Assembly: GCA_963747735.1 (NCBI GenBank)
Contig: CAVVGE010000020.1
Coordinates: 1 to 11,383 of the forward strand
DNA length: 11,383 nucleotides
Source of the DNA: AP-15 sp963747735
GTDB taxonomy: Bacteria > Pseudomonadota > Alphaproteobacteria > ATCC43930 > CGMCC-115725
Reading direction: 5' to 3'
A program made the translations under genes and the position numbers. Of this stretch, positions 6,268 to 11,383 are shown in pieces. Within the stretch, counting starts at the first letter, position 1. Each line of letters starts with the position of its first letter. A model generated the notes under the pieces. That model was not told the origin of the DNA. It was given only the letters and a program-made list of their open reading frames with translations, and did no database searches.

Positions 6268-7998
6268 ATGAAACCGGCGGAAACGGGCGGCTCTGCCGGG
6301 GCCTCGGCGATGCCGCGAATATCGGGCGATTGGGACCGCGCTGCCGATATCGTCGTGGTCGGCGCGGGGGCGACCGGGCTCCCGGCCGCGATTGTCGCGC
6401 GCGAGGCCGGCGCTTCGGTGATCCTGGTCGAGGCCGAAGCGGATATCGGCGGCCACGCCATCATCAGCGGCGGCAATGTCCCGCTCGGCGGCGGCACCAG
6501 CGTGCAGCGGCGGCACGGCATCGAGGATTCTGCCGACCTGTTGTTCCGCGACCTGACCGACTGGTCGGTGGTCGGGCCCAACGGCTTTCCCGATTACCGT
6601 TACAACGATCGCGAGATCGTCCGCGCGTTTGCCGACCACAGCGCCGCCACCTTCGAATGGCTGGTCGCGCACGGCGTCGTTTTTGTCGACAAGGCGCCCG
6701 ATGCCATCGGCGGCAACTCGGTCGGCAATTCGGTGCCGCGCGAGATGCATTGCGCGGTCGGCCGCTGGCCGATGGCCTATAACGGCGAGCCCGCCGACCC
6801 GAGCACCCAAGAGACCCGCTCCTCCGGCAACGGGCTGATGCGGTCGCTCGAAGCGGCGGCGGAAAAATGCGGCGTCGAGATCCTGCTCGAGCACCGGATG
6901 ACCCGGATCTGGCGGCAAAGCCCGAATGACGGCCCGGTGCTCGGCATCGCCGTCGACCATGCCGGTGCCGAATTGAATATCCGCGCCCGCAAGGCCGTTA
7001 TCGTCGGCACCGGCGGCTCGACCGGCAACGTCAACTTCCGGCGCATGTTCGACCCGCGTCTGACCGAGGAATATTGCGGTCTCGCCGGCATGCCCTGGTC
7101 CGACCAGGATGCCAGCGGCGAGCTTGCGGCGATGGCGGTCGGCGCATCGCTGTGGGGGTTTTACAACCAGATCGGCGAGTTCGGCTCGAACCTGACCAAG
7201 CCGGGCTCGATCGGCTGCCAATACAATTACCGGCACCTCCAGTGGTGGCCGGGCAGTCCGGTATTCGATCGCGCCCGCGCCACCGGCCTCAGAGTGGCGG
7301 ATTGGCAAAACCTGATCCTGGTCAACATGCTTGGCCGGCGCTTCTATGACGAGACCGCCGGGCAATACATTGCCAACAACTACAATTCGATCGAGCCTTA
7401 TGCGCAGGGCAGCTGGCGCAATGTGGAAAACAGCAAATACAGCCCGAACAATTTTTTGAACGCGGCACTCGCCGGGATCGACGACGGCCACAATGGCGGC
7501 GGTCCGATCTGGGCCATCTTCGACAGCGATGCGGTCGCCCGCGAAGGCTGGCAGCCGAGCCCGCCCTATGTCGATATCGCCGCCGGCTTCTTTTTCGCCG
7601 CCAATCGGCTGGCCGATCTCGCCGAGAAGATCGTCATGAAACACCAGCGCGTGCCGATGCCGGCCAGCAGCCTCGAAGCAACCGTGGCGCGCTACAACTC
7701 CTTTGTCGATGGCGGGGTCGACGCGGATTTCGCCAAGCCCGGGCCGCTCTACAAGATCGCCCGCCCGCCCTTCTATGCCGCCTGGGCCACACCGGTCGTG
7801 CACGACACCCGCGCCGGGCTGCGGATCAATGCCAAATGCCAGGTGCTCGACTTGAACGGCGAGGCGATCCCCGGCTTGTATTGCGGCGGCGAATCAGCCG
7901 GCGGCTTCAGCCAGCACGGCCTCGCCCGCGCGACCTGCCAGGGCTATATCGCCGGCAATGCCGCCACCGCGGCGCCACCGCTCTCAGCTGCTCGATGA
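6268..7998 (+). CDS. FAD-dependent oxidoreductase, fumarate reductase/3-ketosteroid dehydrogenase-type flavoprotein
   Basis: This 576-residue flavoenzyme is of the FAD_binding_2 type (fumarate reductase flavoprotein, 3-ketosteroid delta1-dehydrogenase and relatives), which moves hydrogen onto or off a C-C bond next to a carbonyl or carboxyl. The N-terminal Rossmann motif is DIVVVGAGATGLPAAIVARE (27-46) with the ribose-binding Glu at 55 (VILVEAE). GGHAIISGGN (61-70) is the usual second FAD contact. The C-terminal GLYCGGESAGGFSQHGLARA (536-555) closes the FAD site. There is no signal peptide and no haem or quinone-binding domain, so it is probably cytoplasmic. ATG 6268 is preferred over GTG 6244 because GGAGGAAGG (6254-6262) is ideally placed. 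The CMD-like gene starts 11 bases after its stop, an evident operon. The substrate cannot be assigned; length and layout fit the ketosteroid-dehydrogenase-like branch loosely. Confidence 0.9.
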   Translation: MKPAETGGSAGASAMPRISGDWDRAADIVVVGAGATGLPAAIVAREAGASVILVEAEADIGGHAIISGGNVPLGGGTSVQRRHGIEDSADLLFRDLTDWSVVGPNGFPDYRYNDREIVRAFADHSAATFEWLVAHGVVFVDKAPDAIGGNSVGNSVPREMHCAVGRWPMAYNGEPADPSTQETRSSGNGLMRSLEAAAEKCGVEILLEHRMTRIWRQSPNDGPVLGIAVDHAGAELNIRARKAVIVGTGGSTGNVNFRRMFDPRLTEEYCGLAGMPWSDQDASGELAAMAVGASLWGFYNQIGEFGSNLTKPGSIGCQYNYRHLQWWPGSPVFDRARATGLRVADWQNLILVNMLGRRFYDETAGQYIANNYNSIEPYAQGSWRNVENSKYSPNNFLNAALAGIDDGHNGGGPIWAIFDSDAVAREGWQPSPPYVDIAAGFFFAANRLADLAEKIVMKHQRVPMPASSLEATVARYNSFVDGGVDADFAKPGPLYKIARPPFYAAWATPVVHDTRAGLRINAKCQVLDLNGEAIPGLYCGGESAGGFSQHGLARATCQGYIAGNAATAAPPLSAAR

Positions 7999-8009
7999 CG
8001 GAGGATACA

Positions 8010-8588
8010 ATGACCTTGCGCGTGCCGATGGTGCCGCCGGAACGGGCCCGCGAACTGGGCGAAGCCATGGGGATGCCGGCGCAGCGCACCGAGAGCGCTG
8101 CGTTCCGCGTCGCCGCCAACAATCCGGGGGTCGCCAGGGTTCTGTTCGGCCAATTGATGCAGCTGTTGGAGCACAACAAGCTCGACACCAGGCTGCGCGA
8201 GCTGATGATCATGCGGATCGGCTGGGTCACCGGCTCGGCCTATGAGTGGACCAATCATTGGCGGGTGGCGACCGCGGCGGGGCTGCCGCCCGAGGACATC
8301 CTGGCGGTGCGCGACTGGCGCAATTCGCCGCGGCTGACCCCGGCCGACCGCGCGATCCTCGCCGCCACCGACGAGTGCCTCGCCGGCAAATCGATCTCGG
8401 ACGGTGTTTGGGCCGAGGTTGCAAAGCATGTCCCCGACCCGGCCCAGCAGGTCGAATTTATCGTTGCGATGGGCAATTGGATGATGTTCTCGCTGCTGTT
8501 TCGCAACCTGCGCATCGCGCTGGCCGACGGCGTCGCGGTTTGGCCGCCCGACGGCCAGGCATCGCCGGCGGCGCAGGGATGGGGCTAG
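8010..8588 (+). CDS. carboxymuconolactone decarboxylase (CMD)-family protein
   Basis: This 192-residue helical protein belongs to the CMD/AhpD-like family. The family motif is RELMIMRIGWVTGSAYEWTNHW (63-84), with E79 and H83 as the likely active-site pair, followed by ATAAGLPPEDI. The CxxC of AhpD-type peroxidase partners is absent, which points to the decarboxylase-like or uncharacterised branch rather than a thiol reductase. ATG 8010 has GGAGG (8000-8004) at the correct distance. An in-frame ATG at 7995 overlaps the FAD gene's stop as ATGA and would add five residues; coupling through that overlap is possible. It lies with the FAD enzyme in a two-gene unit, which suggests consecutive or linked steps on one substrate. 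It converges on the Rieske gene, with 20 bases between the stops. Confidence 0.88.
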   Translation: MTLRVPMVPPERARELGEAMGMPAQRTESAAFRVAANNPGVARVLFGQLMQLLEHNKLDTRLRELMIMRIGWVTGSAYEWTNHWRVATAAGLPPEDILAVRDWRNSPRLTPADRAILAATDECLAGKSISDGVWAEVAKHVPDPAQQVEFIVAMGNWMMFSLLFRNLRIALADGVAVWPPDGQASPAAQGWG

Positions 8589-8608
8589 GCCAGAGCGACC
8601 TACTCGAC

Positions 8609-8959
8609 CTATTCCCATTCGGCGGGGGCGCCGACCGCCCAGGCCGCCAGAAAAATCCGGCCGTCCCTGAGCTCGACGGCGATGCGCCCCGCCGCACCCT
8701 CGTCCGGCGCCTGGGCCTTGCCGCTTTCGAGGTCGATCGTCCAGCCGTGCAAAGGGCAGGTCACGACACAGCCGTGGATGAACCCTTCCGACAGCGGCGC
8801 GCCGCGATGCGGGCAGTGGTTGATCAGCGCAAAGACGCCGTCCTCGGCGGTGCGAAACACCGCGACCGGATGCGGCTTGCCCGACCGTTTGACCCGCCGC
8901 GCGCCCTCGCGCGGAATGTCCTCGATCCCGCCGACCTCGACCCAGCGCTCACCCGACAT
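8609..8959 (-). CDS. Rieske [2Fe-2S] ferredoxin, NirD-like
   Basis: This 116-residue single-domain Rieske protein has cluster ligands C49 and H51 in CPHRGAPL and C68 and H71 in CPLHGW, a C-x-H-x16-C-x2-H pattern. The spacing and the flanking text (SEGFIHGCVVTCPLHGWTID) resemble the nitrite reductase small subunit NirD and the ferredoxins of aromatic-ring dioxygenases. No nirB or oxygenase alpha subunit is present in the window, so a role as an electron carrier to a catabolic oxygenase is an inference. There is no signal peptide or membrane anchor, unlike bc1-complex Rieske proteins. GGAGGGG lies about 11 bases before the ATG at 8959, a slightly long spacing. It follows the MHS transporter gene on the same strand after 131 bases and may be read with it. 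Confidence 0.9.
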   Translation of the reverse strand: MSGERWVEVGGIEDIPREGARRVKRSGKPHPVAVFRTAEDGVFALINHCPHRGAPLSEGFIHGCVVTCPLHGWTIDLESGKAQAPDEGAAGRIAVELRDGRIFLAAWAVGAPAEWE

Positions 8960-9018
8960 CGTTCACCACCCCTCCGCCCGTCGCGAGACAAAATGCTGCC
9001 ACCCACCGTGGACCCTTT

Positions 9019-9043
9019 GGCGCCTCATCATAACCCAGGCGCC
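9019..9043 (-). terminator. 7-bp hairpin downstream of the transporter gene
   Basis: GGCGCCT (9019-9025) and AGGCGCC (9037-9043) pair perfectly around an 11-base loop, 48 bases past the transporter stop on the minus strand and before the Rieske start. No T tract follows in the direction of transcription. It may reduce read-through from transporter to ferredoxin, or be a processing hairpin, or be chance. Confidence 0.25.
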
Positions 9044-9090
9044 GACGATGTCGGGTCACGGCGGCAGCAGATCAGCAATGTGCAAAGCGT

Positions 9091-10422
9091 TTAATCGGCG
9101 CCGGATGCCGCTCGCGGGGCAGCCCGCTCCACCGCGCCCGGCAACGCCATGCGGTAGGATTCGCGCAACCCCAGGATCACGGCGATCGAGACGACTGCTG
9201 CAACCATCAGCAGGACCGACGGCGAGAGGTCGTCGTGCGTCCGTTTGATCGTGTAGACGGCGAGCATCGGCGTGGCGCCGCCGAGCACACCCACCCCCGC
9301 ATTGTAGCCGATCGAGAACACGCTGCAGCGCAGCCGCGCCGGCACGAGCTCGACGAGCGTTGCCGTGCACGGCCCCCAATAGCAGGCGTTCAGCACGGCC
9401 AGGCCCAATTGCCCGATCAGGGCGACCCAGATGTTCGCGTGGTGCAGCAGCCAGAAGATCGGCCAGGCGAACAACAGCATCCCGATTGTGGCGGCGAGCA
9501 GCAGCGGCTTTCGTCCGATGCGGTCCGATAAGCTGCCCATCGGTATCATCAGCGCCAGCAGCACCACGATGGCGAGTGTGTTGGCGTCGAGCGCTTTCGA
9601 AGGCTCGATCAGATCGATGCGCCTGAGATACGTCGTGAAGTAGACAAAGCACATATAAAAGGCGACGGCGCCGGCGGCGTTCATCGCAATGATCCGCAAA
9701 ATCATCCGCCACTCGGTTGTAAGGGCCTCGCGCACCGGTGCGGCGACCGGCGGCAGTCCACCCGGGGCCAACCGGTCGTCCGCCAGGTGGCGGCGCAGGA
9801 GAAACCCGATGCCGCCGACGGCAAGGCCGGCGATAAAGGCCAAACGCCATCCCCAGGCGTGGACCGCACCGGGATCGAGAACGGTGGTTACGATCGCACC
9901 GACCGCCGACCCGATAAGAATGCCGGTGCAGCTGCCGAACGGGGCAAAGCTGCCGAGGAGGCCACGGCGCCATGCCGGCGCATGCTCGACCAGAAAGATC
10001 GAGGAGGTCGTGTATTCGCCGCCGACCGAGGTCCCCTGGACCAGGCGCAGCAGCACCAGCAGCAGCGGTGCGGCAACGCCGATTTGTCGATAGGTCGGCA
10101 GCAACCCGATCAGGAAGGTCGGCACCGCCATGACCAGGACCGAGACGGTCAATGCCCGCTTGCGCCCGAGCTTGTCGCCGATATGGCCAAAGATCAGGCC
10201 GCCCAGCGGGCGCATCAAAAACCCGGCGGCAAACACACCAAACGCCGCCAGCAGCGACGAGGTCGGATCTTTTGCCGGGAAAAACTGGCTCCCGATCACC
10301 GCGGCGAAATAGCCGTAGACGCTGAAATCATACCATTCCATGACGTTGCCGGCGATGCCGGCGACAATCGTGCGCCGCCGCGCCTGCCGACCGGTTTTGT
10401 CCGCGCTCCGATCCAATGACAT
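9091..10422 (-). CDS. MFS transporter, metabolite:H+ symporter (MHS) type
   Basis: This 443-residue inner-membrane carrier has the usual two halves of six membrane helices, predicted to import an organic acid, betaine or similar solute with protons. NVMEWYDFSVYGYFA (26-40) in the first helix is typical of the MHS/ProP branch. The major-facilitator loop motif is GHIGDKLGRKRAL (79-91), and RLVQGTSVGGEY (126-137) marks helix 4. The loop motif recurs in the second half as GSLSDRIGRKP. ATG 10422 is preferred: GGGGGAAG precedes it closely, and the first helix then begins at the usual distance, while longer starts (10473, 10515) add a Gly/Ala/Arg-rich stretch unlike the family. It is divergent from the broken phosphatase gene and upstream of the Rieske gene on the same strand. 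The transported solute is unknown but is plausibly the substrate of the neighbouring catabolic enzymes. Confidence 0.92.
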   Translation of the reverse strand: MSLDRSADKTGRQARRRTIVAGIAGNVMEWYDFSVYGYFAAVIGSQFFPAKDPTSSLLAAFGVFAAGFLMRPLGGLIFGHIGDKLGRKRALTVSVLVMAVPTFLIGLLPTYRQIGVAAPLLLVLLRLVQGTSVGGEYTTSSIFLVEHAPAWRRGLLGSFAPFGSCTGILIGSAVGAIVTTVLDPGAVHAWGWRLAFIAGLAVGGIGFLLRRHLADDRLAPGGLPPVAAPVREALTTEWRMILRIIAMNAAGAVAFYMCFVYFTTYLRRIDLIEPSKALDANTLAIVVLLALMIPMGSLSDRIGRKPLLLAATIGMLLFAWPIFWLLHHANIWVALIGQLGLAVLNACYWGPCTATLVELVPARLRCSVFSIGYNAGVGVLGGATPMLAVYTIKRTHDDLSPSVLLMVAAVVSIAVILGLRESYRMALPGAVERAAPRAASGAD

Positions 10423-10660
10423 GCTTCCCCCATCGCCCGCATATCGGCCGGCTTTTGTTGCGCCGGACAGCATATCGCCGACCCCCGGCGAATTGGAGCC
10501 CGCTCGCGCACGCACCGTCGTCCTCTCGCCGAGGACCGACAGAGCGGTGCCGCATCCTTCTTTTTTGTTTCACGGCAGAGACATTGTTTTGTAACCCGCC
10601 GGTCACTAGCTGCGCCCGTACTTGCAAGTACTACCAAAATCAGATGAGGAGAGGCTGGCG
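10423..10660. promoter_or_regulatory. divergent intergenic region with a perfect 14-bp palindrome
   Basis: These 238 bases separate the transporter start from the broken phosphatase start. GTACTTGCAAGTAC (10618-10631) is a perfect palindrome with the look of an operator for a dimeric regulator. It ends 29 bases before the phosphatase ATG and lies 196 bases from the transporter ATG. A second dyad, GTCCTC/GAGGAC (10520-10536, 5-base centre), falls in the transporter leader. A T-rich patch (10558-10591) could hold a promoter, but no clear -35/-10 pair was found. Confidence 0.4.
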
Positions 10661-11206
10661 ATGGGCCATGCGCATTCAAGTAAATGGATCGCGGGAACCG
10701 CCGCGGGGTTTTATCGTTGGCGGCGACGGCCGCTCCCGGCGTCAGCGCCGGTCTGCCGGACGGCCGCATTCGGCACGTCCTATTGATCAGCATCGACGGC
10801 ATGCACGCCCTCGATTTTATCAACTGCGCCCAAGGGATCAGCGGGATCAAGGGCGGCGCATCCTATTGCCCGCATCTCGCCGCGCTCGCGGAAAGGGGCG
10901 TGAATTACCTGGGCGCTTCGACATCGAAGCCGTCCAATTCGTTCCCAGGACTGATGGCGCTGGTGACCGGCGGCTCGCCACGCTCTGTGGGCGCATTCTA
11001 TGACGTAGCCTACGACCGCTCGCTCGATCCGCCAGCGAAGACGACGGGGAACGGTGTCCCGCGGACTGTGACGAGCCCGGTCGAGACCGCGCAGATCGCA
11101 CCGACGATCCTCTCGGCGCTGCGCCTGGACCCGGATGCGCTCGAAGCAGTGCCGGGAGCATACCCAGATATTGCCCGACGTTCCGTTCGACGCCGACGGC
11201 CGGTAG
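10661..11206 (+). pseudogene. broken gene for an exported alkaline-phosphatase-superfamily protein (phosphodiesterase/nucleotide pyrophosphatase-like)
   Basis: A strong AGGAGAGG site (10647-10654) leads to ATG 10661 and the start of a signal peptide, MGHAHSSKWIAGTAAG. One base is missing in the GGGGTTTT run at 10705-10712; restoring a G continues as VLSLAATAAPGVSA, completing the peptide. The next frame then reads the metal-site start HVLLISIDGMHALDF (from 10774), SKPSNSFPGLMALVTGGSPR, and YDVAYDRSLDPP. Near 11055-11062 it passes directly to TVTSPVETAQIAPTIL, which in this family is close to the C-terminus, so most of the catalytic domain (probably several hundred residues) is gone. At about 11150 an extra C breaks the frame again; removing it gives VREHTQILPDVPFDADGR and a natural TAG at 11204-11206. 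Family placement is from memory. An in-frame ATG at 10684 would bypass the first lesion but not the deletion. Confidence 0.85.
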
Positions 11207-11383
11207 GGCCCGGACCGGCGGCTGCCGTCGGCATGCTGGATCGGCCCGGCCGCATCCATTCTCGCGGGCACGACACGGCGAGAGGGTTTGTCCAGTCGGC
11301 GGGTGCGGCCGAAGCCGTTGCGACGGGGGGGCAAATGGCGCAGGCTGAGCGCCAGGATCAGTGCGCAGCGGGAGGAGCCCGGC
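11207..11383. other. right end of window, nothing recognised
   Basis: These 177 bases lie beyond the natural stop of the broken phosphatase gene. Frames on both strands stay open, but the translations are rich in Arg, Pro, Ala and Gly and resemble no family I know. The window ends before a further gene could be judged. Confidence 0.3.

Noticed and set aside
6196..7803. A 535-residue minus-strand open frame opposite the FAD enzyme
   Set aside because: Its composition is typical of an antisense frame (many Ala, Arg, Gly, Asp and His), without motifs, while the plus strand carries FAD motifs at both ends of a full-length protein.
7944..8618. A 224-residue minus-strand frame across the CMD gene
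   Set aside because: It is an antisense shadow of a gene with a family motif and a good ribosome binding site.
8609..8959. Rieske protein as the NirD subunit of nitrite reductase
   Set aside because: No nirB or nitrate/nitrite transporter is nearby; the neighbours are catabolic genes, so only NirD-like is stated.
10416..11003. A 195-residue plus-strand frame covering the start of the broken phosphatase
   Set aside because: It reads the wrong frame relative to the HVLLISIDG and SNSFPGL motifs and has no ribosome binding site or domain of its own.

Overview
The window is GC-rich, strongly GC at third codon positions, and looks like accessory chromosomal DNA from an alphaproteobacterium. Two things suggest this: the style of the genes, and an inverted pair of REP-type palindromes (cores related to 'TTCCCGGCGAAGGCCGGGA') of a kind widely dispersed in alphaproteobacterial genomes. 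I cannot name a genus. No rRNA, tRNA, CRISPR array or intact insertion sequence was seen.

Layout. (1) Bases 1-2030 hold a compact type II restriction-modification (R-M) system with visibly lower GC than everything to its right. It has a beta-order SPPY amino-methyltransferase (511-1419) overlapping by one base a 203-residue BstYI/BglII-family endonuclease (1419-2030). Upstream lie a possible C-terminal tail of another gene and about 360 bases of apparently non-coding DNA. (2) Bases 2302-8588 hold mostly rightward metabolic genes: an acyl-CoA-dehydrogenase-fold flavoprotein, a leftward Tat-exported M19-type dipeptidase homologue, a dienelactone-hydrolase-like enzyme followed by a DUF6295-like small protein, then a fumarate-reductase-type FAD protein followed by a carboxymuconolactone-decarboxylase-like protein. 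(3) Bases 8609-10422, on the minus strand, hold an MHS-type major facilitator transporter followed by a NirD-like Rieske ferredoxin. (4) From 10661 to 11206 lies a broken gene for an exported alkaline-phosphatase-superfamily protein, with two frameshifts and a large internal deletion, all readable by eye. The last 177 bases show nothing recognisable.

How they may work together. Methylase and nuclease form one self-contained module, predicted to act on RGATCY because the positions that set BstYI specificity appear conserved. The flavoproteins, hydrolase, CMD-like protein, ferredoxin and organic-acid-type transporter look like a small uptake and catabolism locus for an organic acid or a cyclic/aromatic compound. 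The substrate cannot be told from sequence. No dedicated regulator is visible.

The strongest observations are the specificity prediction for the nuclease, the dissected pseudogene, the REP doublet, and an unusual metal-ligand motif in the M19 homologue. I did not find convincing evidence of a wholly new biological system.
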